From contig JALMGJ010000020.1 of the NCBI GenBank assembly GCA_023362775.1, positions 5,893,501 through 5,957,500 of the forward strand: a stretch of 64,000 nt of DNA. Reading direction: 5' to 3'. Under the pieces are notes generated by a model. The model did not search any database and was not told where the DNA came from. It saw nothing but the letters and a program-made list of their open reading frames with translations. The stretch comes from Charina bottae. Taxonomy: Eukaryota > Chordata > Lepidosauria > Squamata > Charinaidae. The translations under genes and the position numbers were made by a program. Below are positions 54,041 through 64,000 of this stretch, one piece after another; position 1 is the first letter of the stretch; each line of letters opens with the position of its first letter.

Positions 54041-55428
54041 GTATGGTGGGTTATGTTATTGAGGTGGTAACGGGCCAGGGATAATATGATGGGAACCAGA
54101 GGGCGAGCCATCTTCAGGGAAGATGCCCCCGGTGTTTCTTACTGGTGGCGTTTTCTAGCCCTCCAGGTTCAGACCCAGGCCCTCGACAGCAGATTCTTGA
54201 GGGCCCTAGTCTCTGGCTGCTGCTTATCAACACCAGGTCAGTCAACAAAAAAGCCCTCCTCATATGTGATTTGAATCACGGAGGAGGGGGCAGACCTAGT
54301 GTGTATTACTAAGACCTGGCTGGGCCCAGAAGGAGGGGTAGCCCTTTCAGAGATGTGCCAGGCCAGGTTTCAGATATGGCACCAGCCGAGACACTGGGGC
54401 AGTGGAGGAGGGGTGGAAGTTGTCATCTGTGAATCTATAGTGGCTTTCAGGGGCACTGCTCCACAAGTGGCCGGCTGTGAGACCCTGTTTTTCAAGTTGG
54501 GTTCCCAAGAACAGTTGGGAGTGTTGCTACTGTACCAGCCTCCTTTCTGCATAGCAACCTCCCTGCCTTTGCTGCTGGAGGCCATCTTGGGGCTAGCGGT
54601 GGAGTTCCCCAGACTTATGGTTCTGGGGGACTTTAATCTACCATCCCTGGGGTGTGCCTCAGAAGCGGCTCAGGAGTTCATGGCTACCATGGCAGCCATG
54701 GGCCTGTCTCAGATTATTCAGGATCTGACTCAAGACAGTGGCCTCACACCAGACTTGGTCTTCCTGTCAGAGCAGTGGCAATGTGACCTGAGGGGAGAGT
54801 TACATCTGTCCCCATTGTCATGGTCAGATCACGCCCTGGTGGCCTTGAGATTCTCTTAGGCTGCCCCCCTCTGCAGGCAGGCAGGACCCATTAGATTGGT
54901 CCGCCTCCAGCGACTGATGGATCTGGCAGGGTTCCAGAGGGAGCTGGGGGTTACTGTATACCCAAGGATCTGCTGCATGGTTGAGCGGAGGCCCTGGCCG
55001 CAGCATGGAATAGGGAGGCAGCCGGGGCCTTGGACAGGATCACGCCTGTGTGACCTCTCTTGGCCCATTCAACCCGACACTCCTCATGGTTCACAGAGGA
55101 GCTGAGGTTTTGAAGAGGCTTAAGGGACATCTAGAGCGCTGCTGGAGGAAGACAAAGACTGAATCTGACTGAACACAAGCTAGACCTGCTGTTAAGGCCT
55201 ACCTTGTGGTGGTAAGAACGGCAAAATGTCAATATTTCTCTGCTCTTATTGTGTCCGCAGAATGCCACCTGGCGGCCCTGTTTAAGATCACTCGATCCCT
55301 TTTGGGGAAGGTGGGCCCAGTGACCCACCTACAGGGCCATGCGGAGGAGTTTTCTAAGCATCTGCCGGATAAAATCGCTCGGATCCATTCTGAGCTGGAC
55401 TCCAAGCATGATGCATGGTCTGGGGAAT

Positions 55429-55467
<39 letters not shown>

Positions 55468-56963
55468 TCAAATTTATCACCGCCCATCTCTACCGCAGTA
55501 GAGTTGCCGAGGGAACGTACTTACCCAGTTATCTGGGAACAGTTTGATCCTGTTGGACCTGAGGAAGTGGACAGGATCCTTCAGACTGTAAATGCCACCA
55601 CCTGTCATCTAGATCCATGCCGCTCCTGGCTGGTGAAGGCAGCCCAGGAGGTGACATGTGGTTGGGTCCAGGCGATGGTTAATACATCCTTGAGAGAGGG
55701 GATGTTTCTGGCTGCACCCCCTCCTCAAGAAGCCATCGCTGGACCCTACTGTGCTGGACAATTTTTGTCCAGTCTCCCACCTCCCCTTTTTGGGGAAGGT
55801 GGTTGAGAAGGTGGTTGCATTGCAACTCCAGAAGTTTCTAGATGAAACAGATTATCTAGATCACTTCCAGTCAGGATTCAGGCCTGGATATGGGATGGAA
55901 ACTGCATTGGTCATGCTTATGGATGATATCTGGCGGGAGCGGGATGGGGGCAGTGCATCCACCCTGGCTCTTATTGACCTCTCAGCAGCTTTTGATACTA
56001 TCAACCATGGTATCCTTTTGGGGCGACTCAGGCAGTTGGGGGTGGGCAGCGTGGTTCTGCACTGGGTCACCTCCTTCCTCTGCGGCGTCCCAATCAGTGG
56101 TAATAAGGATCTGACCCTAGACCACAGGGTTTGGTTCTCTCTCCTCTCCTATTTAACATCTGCACAAAACCACTGGATGAGATCATCCGTCACCATGGGA
56201 TGAGGTATCATCAGTATGCTGATGATGCCCAGTTATACATCTCCATCCCAGGTGAAGTAAGTGATGCGATGACTACGCTCTCGGTGCCTGAAGGCTGTGT
56301 CTGGATGGGGAGCAACAGGCTTCAGCTGAACTCTGGTAAGATGGAGTGGCTGTGGGTTAACGACTCCTCTGTATCCAGGAAATTGTCATCTTTAGTTCTG
56401 GATGGGGTTGCACTACCCCAGACAGTCCTGGTGCGGAATCTGGTGGTTCTTCTGGACTCACAACTCCTGCTCAAAGAGCAGGTGGCAGTTGTGGCCAGAA
56501 GGGCCTTTGCGCAACTTTGTGTTGTATGCCAGTTACGCCCGTTTCTGGACCGAGAGGCCCTTCAAACAGTCACTCATGCCCTGGTCATCTCCCATATAGA
56601 CTATTGCAATGCGCTCTACATGGGGCTACCATTGAAGAGTATCTGGAAGCTTCAGCTGGTCCAGAATTCAGCCGTGCAGGCAGTTCTTGGTACACCAAGA
56701 TTGGCACATGTGACACCACTGCTGCGCAAACTGCATTGGGTGCCAGTTTGCTTCTGGGTCCAATTCAAGGTGTTGGTGATCACCTTTAAAGGCCTACATG
56801 GCATGGGTCCAGGTTACCTGAGGGACCGTCTCATCCCCATGACATCGACCCATCCCACCCGGTCATGCAGAGAGGGCATGTTACGGACCCCGTCTGCAAG
56901 AGAATTTCATTTGGCGGGGTCCAGGAAGCGGGCCTTCTCTGCAGTGTCCCCTGCCCTCCAATG
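54040..56963 (+). pseudogene. Second long L2 LINE copy, multiply broken
   Basis: Endonuclease frame at 54299-54859 (TKTWLGPEGG, LGDFNLP, SWSDHALV), ending in a stop. A disrupted middle part follows, with a (TTTA)n/L2-tail insertion at 55427-55505. RT frames at 55751-56203 (FLGKVVEKVVALQLQ, LSAAFDTINHGILL with the motif A Asp intact) and 56131-56964 (YADDAQLY, then AFSAVSPAL) come next. Homology to the 25939 copy ends abruptly at 56963, before the last ~25 codons and 3' tail. The first copy has an intact frame and a lost catalytic residue; this copy is the reverse. Confidence 0.9.
55427..55505 (-). mobile_element. L2 3' tail fragment inside L2 copy 2
   Basis: (TTTA)n followed by TCAAATTTATCACCGCCCATCTC, the reverse complement of an L2 tail, sitting between residues that are adjacent in the 25939 copy. 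Roughly 75 bp inserted. Confidence 0.75.
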
Positions 56964-58234
56964 ATATGCATGAACTTGTTCTGCAACCTATGACCTTATT
57001 CAAGCAGGCAATAGCTAAGTTTAAGTTTCAGGCTAAACTGTACTGATTTTATTTGGAATTTCGTGTGTTGGTTGTTACCTTCTTTTGCTTTCCCCAACTT
57101 TTACTGATAAACTCCTTTTTATATCTATAGATTTGGCTTCACTGGTTTTAGAAGGGAATTTTTAATGAAACTCCTCCCCATGTGCAAGACTGCATGGTTA
57201 CTCAGCAATCCTTTGTTTTTCAGAACTGGCACAAGTTTTGTGAAGTTCTGTATTCCTGGACTTTGGGCAGGAAGATCCAATCCTCCTTTTTATATTTCCT
57301 AGGGCTCACGTGAAGAGAGAAGACCTGGTTAGAAGGTTTAAAAACTCCTCAGTGGGACAGACTAAGGGGTGTGAGGAGGTTCAGCCTGGTGGCAGCCTAT
57401 CAGAACTATCTTTTAATGGTGAATCCTTGGAAGAAGGGATCTGCCAGGAAAGTTTTTAAATAACCCTTGTCCCAGTTTATGACAGTGAAACGTCTGGGTG
57501 ATTTTTATTTTGTTTTGTGCTGGAGGTGAGACTGTAGTTTTCTTGATTCACATTCCTGACCTGGAAGAAATCACCATGAACTAACCCTGAGGCCAATGCA
57601 AGGCTAAGTCAAGGTGCAGAGAATTTTCCCTGTAAAAAAGTACATGGGGGCAGCTACCAAACAGACTCTCCCTAGGACTGCATAGTAAGGATTGTGAGGG
57701 AATGGCTTAGGAACCAGCAAGGTCAAGGCACCATATTCCTCAGTGTGCATGCAAATGTATGTTGCATTATGTATACATATCCATCAAATTATATTTCTAA
57801 TTAAACCTTTGCACACAAGAAGATTTTATCTAAATAAATGCAGGACAGTCTCTCCTTTAGTTTCTCAGGGAGGCAGGATGGCTATGACAACTCTAATTAC
57901 ATTTCACCAGTATCACATCACTAAAACCATGATCATCACTGTTATTCACATCTTTCTGCATCATTCCGGAAATCTTAGGCTGGATGGGTGAAACAGAAAT
58001 GATCCTACTGGAATACAAAATGATTTGAGGGTTAATGCATTTGGAAAAGTTGCTACATGGGCACCATCAAAGAGGGGAGGAACTCCTGTGGGGCTGTGCT
58101 GGCAGGAAAGAACACTGGAATGTCTTCTCCTTAGTTCTATACTGAGCTCAAAAGAAGACTGTGGAAGAAAGATGCAAGAATCAACAGGTCAGATAAAAGA
58201 CACCCCCATTCTGTTCTCCACCTTGTTGCAAATA
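56964..58234. other. No recognisable gene or repeat
   Basis: Sequence right after the L2 break does not match other L2 copies. No feature recognised. Confidence 0.5.
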
Positions 58235-58242
58235 GTATAGCC

Positions 58243-58513
58243 CAGGGCTTTCCAAAGTTTTTCCCGCGGCGACACACCAACCGGCATTGGTGTGTCACCG
58301 CGGGAAAACCCGGAAGTGCCGTCCTTGCGGCAGCGTGCAAAAACCCGGAAGCGCTGCTGCCGCTTTCGGGTTTTGCGTGCTGCAGTTGGTGTGTCACCGC
58401 GGGAAAACCCGGAAGCGCTGATGATGATCAGCGCTTCCGGGTTGTGTGGCGACACACCAGACTGTGTGTGACAACACACTTTTGTGTCGCGACACACAGT
58501 TTGGAAAGCTCTG
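58243..58513. mobile_element. hAT-type MITE, copy H4
   Basis: CAGGGCTTTCCAAA and TTTGGAAAGCTCTG ends, perfect 8-bp duplications GTATAGCC (58235-58242 and 58514-58521). The interior has two strong hairpins: a CCCGCGGCGACACACC palindrome (58262-58303) and a 17-bp perfect stem with a four-base loop at 58406-58443. Confidence 0.93.
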
Positions 58514-58611
58514 GTATAGCCTGTGGAGATATTTATCTCCTCACTTTTCAGCAAGTAGCTGAACATGGGTGTCATGAAACACACTGCAACACACTGTGAA
58601 TTACTTAATTT

Positions 58612-58613
58612 GT

Positions 58614-58699
<86 letters not shown>

Positions 58700-58700
58700 A
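58612..58700 (+). repeat. Compound (GATA)n(GACA)n, Bkm-type repeat
   Basis: About twelve ATAG units switch directly to about thirteen ACAG units. GATA/GACA arrays were first described as a snake (banded krait) satellite and are frequent in squamates. Confidence 0.92.
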
Positions 58701-59632
58701 TTTTTCCTGCCAAAGAGGGAAAAGTGTATTTGTGGGATTTCCTGTCTTAGGTGCTAAAATGGCACGGTACTAAGCCACTAGGCTTCAGGCACATTTATGA
58801 CCATGTCTCAGGCAACTGAATGTCTTGCACCAGCCTTGGTAAGGCTCCTCTTTTTATTCCTTTATTTTTAATTTTGGAGGTGTGTTTGTATGAAGGAGTG
58901 TCCAGTTGTAGCAGCTCCACCTTGCTGTCCGGTGTAGTACAGATGAAACTGAGCACTAGCATCAGGAGACATCCATCCATAGGCCAAAGTCTAGGGAGAG
59001 CCATGAAACCTGGAAAGCCTAGGCAGATAGATAACGCAGGGCAGGCAGAGAGCCAAAAGAAGACTTCAGAAGAATACCCCCCATTAACAGAGTCGTTAAA
59101 AAATTACACAGCTAAATTTATCCCACTGAGACATACAAGTAGCAGCTGTAGAAGCTGCCTGAATACCCAGTCACATTCACAATCCACATGTGCCAGGCTT
59201 GGCATAAATGAGTAGTTTCAGCAATTATGATTTGCCAAGAAATGGCTTCAAAGCTTTCTCATTAAATGACAGATGTGATGTCCCCATATTTAGGCACTCA
59301 TTTATTCAGGCAGCAGCAGAAGGAAAGCACGTTGTACGTTTACAATATCAGCTCACAGACGTTTTTTTTTTTTAAAAAAATATTTTTCCAACTTCACCCT
59401 CAAGGTGCACCTCAATGGCTTTAATTGGGAGCACTAATTTAAGTGAAAGGGCTATAAGGCGATTTTCTTTTCCAAAGCAACTATACTGAGGATTCCAAGG
59501 GGCAGAGTGGCATTGTGACAATGTAGACTCACCTATTTGTATGCAATGTCACAATGCAAGCACAAAAAGGGTGGAGCTTGTTGTAAATAATTTTACTTAC
59601 TCCAGAATGTTCATAGAAGAGCTGATTACACA
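58701..59632. other. No recognisable gene or repeat
   Basis: A 131-codon frame (58820-59215) starts with a hydrophobic, signal-like stretch. It lacks recognisable motifs and is antisense to another open frame, so no gene is called. Confidence 0.45.
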
Positions 59633-59638
59633 GCCATG

Positions 59639-59761
59639 TGTGATGTCTCTGGATCTAATCCTCCAATTCAGCATTCTCAGTACACTCCATTTAGAGCATA
59701 GTAGAAAGCTCAAATACAATTCAACACGCATGGCAGGACTTGCACTGTGGCAACCCTGACA
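59639..59761 (-). mobile_element. Solo LTR (family D), internally deleted
   Basis: Shares both ends with 51002-51446 (TGTGATGTCTC and CCTGACA on the plus strand) but lacks about 320 bp between AGAAAGCT and CAAATACAATTC. Perfect 5-bp duplications CCATG (59634-59638 and 59762-59766) show the insertion is otherwise intact. Confidence 0.87.
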
Positions 59762-59766
59762 CCATG

Positions 59767-60878
59767 TATGTACATATGAAAGGAAACTTCATCTTACACT
59801 AGCAGTTCCTGATGTAGCCCATGATATCCTTAACTTGTTTTCCCCATCTGCAGGTCACATTAATATACATAGAAGCTACAGATATTAAAAGGTTTCTAAT
59901 TATTTCCAACCAACCCCCATTCTGCATCGACGTGGAAAGGGATGAAAACCACAATATCCAAAAGAAAGAACATTTCATCTTGCTGCTATGTTAATAGTGT
60001 TCAGAATTAAGAACAAAACTGTTGATAGATACCCTTAAATGTATTGATTCATTATTTTAGGTATTGCATTCTACCTGTCTTCCCACAGAACAAAAAGATT
60101 TAGCTCAACAGAATTTGGTATCATTATATCGAATGCACTTCACTTAAAGCTGCAATAATATGACCTCTGGGCTGGTTAGTGTCTCCCCTCCAAGGACAGA
60201 GGTTGTCTTTGATCTCAGTGGAAGGAATCCAAAATTAGACCACTACCCCTCTCTAGTCTCCATTGTCTGTGTAATTGTTGAACTTTTTACATGTAACTAC
60301 ACTTAGAAATGGCAGGGATATGATATTCAGCTTTGGGGGCTGAGGAAGGATTGGTTTAGGTCACCTATGACTATGAAGAGTTGCACATTAGATGAAAAGG
60401 AAAGTGTGTGTAAGTACATTCTTGCAGTGCTGAGATTGTTGGATTTCAGCCTATATTTTCATCACTATGAATTATCTCATTTTACAGAGGTTATACATAA
60501 ACAGATCCTGTGATAAAATCAAAAAAACCCAGAGTCTTATGGCATCTTAACTAATACATTTAATTAATTAATTAAATACATTCCTCTTTAGCAATTACAG
60601 TAGAATAATTCATGCCACGTAGTATATTTATGTTGCTTAATTTGAACCTTGGAAATGTTTTGATTGATTCAATGAATGAATGAAATACTTGCAGAATTTA
60701 CTAATTTCTATTGCATGCCAGCTGACAGGTACTATCAAGTGTTAATTGCTGAATGTCACATCTTCCAAAGATGAATCTAGTACATTTCAGCTGGCAAGTA
60801 TACCTGCTACAACTACTAATTGCTACTGTGGTCAGCTATTATCAAATGTTAGGTGATATCATGTGCAATCTCGCAAAC
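59767..60878. other. No recognisable gene or repeat
   Basis: Only short (TTAA)n near 60560-60580. No gene evidence. Confidence 0.5.
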
Positions 60879-60879
60879 T

Positions 60880-61400
60880 TTTATTTTTATTTATTTATTT
60901 AACCAATTTATAAGGTCGCTCATCTCACAGCAGTGACTCCGGGTGGCATACAGAGGATTAAAATGAGCACAACATAATGCAACAAATAGAAAGCAACAAC
61001 AACAACAACAACAATAATAATAATAATACATATGCCAGACCAAACAACAAATCCACCAACAGGGCTGGTTTAACCTCCCAGCCCCAGTGTCTGGGGTAAC
61101 ATCCAAGTCTTAAATGCCTTGCAAAAGGCCGGAAGGATGAGGGCCATCCTGATTTATTGGGGGACACTATTCCATAAGGCAGGCACCGCAACAGAGGAGG
61201 CACAACTCCTAGGTCCCACAAGATGACATTTCCAAATGGAAGGGATCTGGAAGATGCCAACCCTGCTGGTTTTGGTAAAGTGAGGCAGATGGTCCTGGCC
61301 TCATGCCATGTAGGGCTTTACAGGTAACAATCAGCATATCTTGCCAAATATTACTAAATCCAGGGCTGATACTGTCAAAGACGAACTTGTCAGTTCTAGT
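60880..61400 (-). mobile_element. L2-type 3' end with CAA/TAA repeat
   Basis: Plus strand TTTATTTATTTAACCAATTTATAAGG and GTGACTCCGGGTGGC match the L2 end at 1884-1950. Minus-strand L2 C-terminal sequence follows. A (CAA)n(TAA)n tract lies at about 60995-61028. Confidence 0.75.
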
Positions 61401-61426
61401 TTTTGCTGTAGGATCTTGGGCTAGAC

Positions 61427-61694
61427 CAGGGCTTTCCAAAGTTTTCCCGCGGCGACATACCAACCGCCGTTGGTGTGTCGCCGCGGGAAAGCCCAGAAGT
61501 GCCGCCATTGGGGCAGCACGCAAAAACCTGGAAGCGCTGCTGTGCTTTCGGGTTTTTGCGCACCGCCGTTGGTGTGTCGCCGCGGGAAAACCCGGAAGCG
61601 CTGATGATGATCAGCGCTTCCGGGTTGTGTGGCAACACACCAGACTGTGTGTGGCGACACACTTGTGTCACGACACACAGTTTGGAAAGCTCTG
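61427..61694. mobile_element. hAT-type MITE, copy H5
   Basis: CAGGGCTTTCCAAA and TTTGGAAAGCTCTG ends with perfect 8-bp duplications GGCTAGAC (61419-61426 and 61695-61702). Very close to H4 in sequence, including the hairpin stems at 61447-61488 and 61589-61626. Confidence 0.93.
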
Positions 61695-61702
61695 GGCTAG
61701 AC

Positions 61703-62495
61703 TATTTAAAAATTCAGCGGGTCCTTTAAATCACTCAATATTCATACAGTAAAGACAAATTTCTTCATGTAGAAAATAAGCATGTCAAGAAAAATAAATG
61801 CAGCCTAGATTTTTCCTTGATTTCTAAGCTCAAATATATTTTTTGGAAGGACATAATATTAAGTGAACTAATTCTGAAGTAGTACAGTCAAGACACTGGT
61901 TCACCACCCTAGTGAGAATTAGGTATCTTTTGTTGACAAATCTTGCCAGGTATGGACAGCTGCATGTCTGAAATAGTTAACCTGCTACTATAAGCCAAAG
62001 GTTCTTGTTTATGTCTAAAATGGTTGATTTCCAAATGCTTTTATCCAATCAGTAATATTCACCAAACACCAGAAGAATAGAAAACATTAACCATCAAAAT
62101 TCATTTTTATTTTAGCAGCAAATTCCTCAAGCATGCTAGTTGAAAGCCCACATTAATTTTATTAAATGGATGACTAAGAACTATGTTTTTGCACTTTCAG
62201 AAAAATTGCTGATGGATTCCATCAAGAAAGAGCATCAATTAAGCCCTGAGCTGAATAAAAACCTAAAGCTATGGTTCTCAGTGTAGAATAGTCTACTTTG
62301 TCCCCTCGTTGTATTTCCACATTCAGGCAGCTGATGTCTTACAGACAGTTCTTGGAAACATCTTGACACATAACAACTGTCCACAGTCTGGTACCTTCCA
62401 GAAGTGTTGGACAACAATTCTTATAATTTTCAGACACTGACCAGGAGGGTATCAGGTTTGGAAAGAAGTCTGGGAATATGATTGAATCATTAGGA
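61703..62495. other. No recognisable gene or repeat
   Basis: AT-rich unique-looking sequence. Confidence 0.5.
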
Positions 62496-62499
62496 ATGC

Positions 62500-62855
62500 C
62501 ATTTTATTTATTTTTTATTTTCTATCCCACCTTTATTATTTTTTTTATAAATAACTCAAGGCGGCGAACATACCTAATACTCCTTCCTCCTCCTATTTTC
62601 CCCACAACAACAACCCTGTGAGGTGAGTTGGGTTGAGAGAAAGTGACTGGCCCAAGATCACCCAGCCAGCTTTCGTGCCTAAGGCGGGAATAGAACTCTC
62701 AGTCTCCTGGTTTCCCATTGGCTCCTTCCCAGGGCTGAGAGAGAGAGTGACTGGCCCAAGGTCACCCAGCCAGCTTTCATGCCTAAGGCGGGACTAGAAC
62801 TCTCAATCTCCTGGTTTCTAGCCCAGCACCTTAACCACTAGACCAAACTGGCCAT
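62500..62855 (-). mobile_element. tRNA-derived SINE with partly duplicated body
   Basis: Reverse complement of the 13700-type SINE, tail at 62500-62570 and tRNA-like head ending near 62855 (CTTAACCACTAGACCA). The body segment GTGACTGGCCCAAG through CTCCTGGTTTC appears twice (about 62641-62714 and 62747-62819), giving a dimer-like element. Confidence 0.85.
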
Positions 62856-63044
62856 GCATATGTTGATTCAATAAGATTTTTCAGGAATGCAGTTGTGCAC
62901 TGGTTAGAATTGTATTGTAAAGAAGGATATCAAATTTTGTAAGTTAGCAATTAATTGTCTGCCTCCAGCAGCAGTAAAATCAACACTTGAATGATGTTGC
63001 AACATTGGATAAATATACTTGTATATCATGGAGAACAGGACTGG

Positions 63045-63046
<2 letters not shown>

Positions 63047-63110
<64 letters not shown>

Positions 63111-63172
63111 ATACTTATATCACCGCCCATCTCCCCCCACAAAGGGGACTCTGGGCGGTTTAGGCACAAGAA
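63047..63172 (-). mobile_element. (CTAT)n joined to L2 3' tail
   Basis: About fifteen CTAT units followed by CACCGCCCATCTCCCCC and GGGGACTCTGGGCGGTTT, the L2 end in reverse. Here the A-rich tail has become a GATA-type repeat. Confidence 0.8.
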
Positions 63173-63302
63173 GCTTAGTTCCGGTTGCTGTTTGTGCCAC
63201 TAGTAACTAGAGTTACCAGGTCTGGGCTCCAAAAATCCAGGTGTCCTCTAGAGGGCAGCAAAGATGTGTATAACATGAGAGCTCTTTGCTACTATCTAGT
63301 GT

Positions 63303-64000
63303 TCATCTAGGTTTTTGCAGGTCAGCTCCCATAGCCCTACTCGTAACATGCACTTCTACCCCTCTCCCTGGTGAGGATGTTTTATAACAAGGTTGCCCCA
63401 GTGATATACAACATCTTTTAGCAGAATTTTTCTTAAAAGGAAAAAGCAGCCTTTTAAAAGCAGCCAAAGTGGGGGCCTCTTTAAAGGCAGCTGGGAACAT
63501 TCCCTCCCCCAAGGATGAATTCACCATCGCCTGAACCCACCCACACATCACCTCCCGTGCTGCCTTCACCAGCCAGGAGGGACAAGGATCTAATTGACAG
63601 GTGGTGGCATTTACAGACCCAGGAACCCTGTCCACTTCCTCGGGCCCAACAGGATCAAACCGTTCCCAGATAACTGGGTAAGTACAGTACACTCCCCAGG
63701 CATCTCCTCACACCCTGCTACACACTTGGCATCCAACTTGGAACAGATTTGAGCAATTTTATCCTCCAGATGCCTGGAAAACTCCTCTGCATGGCCCTGG
63801 GCCCACCTTCCCCAAAAGGGATCAAGTGATCTTAAACAGGGCCATTGGGCGGCATTCTGTGGATGCAATAAGAGTGGAGAAATATTGATGTTTTGCTGCT
63901 CTTATCGCCACAAGGTAGGCCTTAATAGCGGCTCTAGCTTGTGTTCGGTCAGATTCGGTCTTTGTCTTCCTCCAGTGGCACTCTAGATGTCTCTTAATCC
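63303..64000 (-). pseudogene. L2 ORF2 middle region, runs off window
   Basis: Minus-strand frames encode HAEEFSRHLEDKIAQICSKLDAK and YPVIWERFDPVGPEEVDRV, VNATTCQLDPCPSWLVKAA and GWVQAMVNSSLGEGMFPAAFKEA. All match residues 455-550 of the L2 at 25939 in order. Frameshifts separate them. The 5' part lies beyond 64000; the 3' side switches to unrelated sequence near 63480. Confidence 0.85.

Noticed and set aside
58820..59215. 131-codon frame with signal-like N-terminus as a secreted protein gene
   Set aside because: No motif or exon boundaries, and an antisense frame of similar quality covers the same DNA.

Overview
This is a repeat-rich stretch of a vertebrate nuclear genome, almost certainly from a squamate reptile and possibly a snake. 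The evidence is the mixture of elements: young BovB/RTE LINEs, tRNA-derived SINEs that share their 3' tail with BovB (Sauria-type), L2 LINEs, Penelope-like elements with hammerhead motifs, an R4/Dong-type LINE, a Helitron remnant, hAT MITEs and a compound GATA/GACA (Bkm-type) repeat. I found no convincing host protein-coding exon, tRNA or rRNA gene. The only host-RNA-like match is a U2 snRNA pseudogene. The window reads as intergenic or deep intronic DNA.

Layout. 0-9 kb: decayed L2 pieces, a Penelope 3' end, a 420-bp compound microsatellite and an R4-type LINE 3' end. 9-12.4 kb: a Helitron N-terminal remnant split by a young BovB insertion (11-bp target duplication), then a 1,056-bp solo LTR. 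13-18.7 kb: SINEs, a solo LTR and MITEs. 20-25 kb: Penelope tails with hammerhead-like folds and a hAT MITE inside an old LINE remnant. 25.9-29.1 kb: an L2 element with an uninterrupted 1,020-codon endonuclease/RT frame whose first catalytic aspartate is replaced by tyrosine. 30-38 kb: solo LTRs, SINEs, hAT copies, the U2 pseudogene and an RTE fragment. 41.4-46.3 kb: a minus-strand gammaretrovirus-like endogenous retrovirus (3' LTR, polypurine tract, env, matrix fragment; no recognisable pol). 46.4-49.7 kb: a Penelope-like element joined directly to a BovB-like LINE. 51-61 kb: two copies of another solo LTR, a second long L2 copy, two hAT MITEs and the Bkm-type repeat. 60.9-64 kb: L2 and SINE pieces running off the end.

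The elements interact mainly as parasite partners and nested insertions. SINE tails match BovB and L2 tails, MITEs imply an absent hAT transposase, and exact target duplications date many insertions relative to each other. The least expected structure is an array of four tandem stem-loop units (45845-46049) inside the retrovirus. Their outer helices differ in sequence but keep pairing, and the plus-strand mismatches examined become G-U pairs only on the retroviral sense strand.

Six solo-LTR copies in four families, one proviral LTR, six copies of one hAT MITE family, one of another, two Sauria-type SINEs and one BovB insertion were bounded by target duplications or terminal motifs read directly from the sequence. 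All family names rest on motif recognition without a database search.
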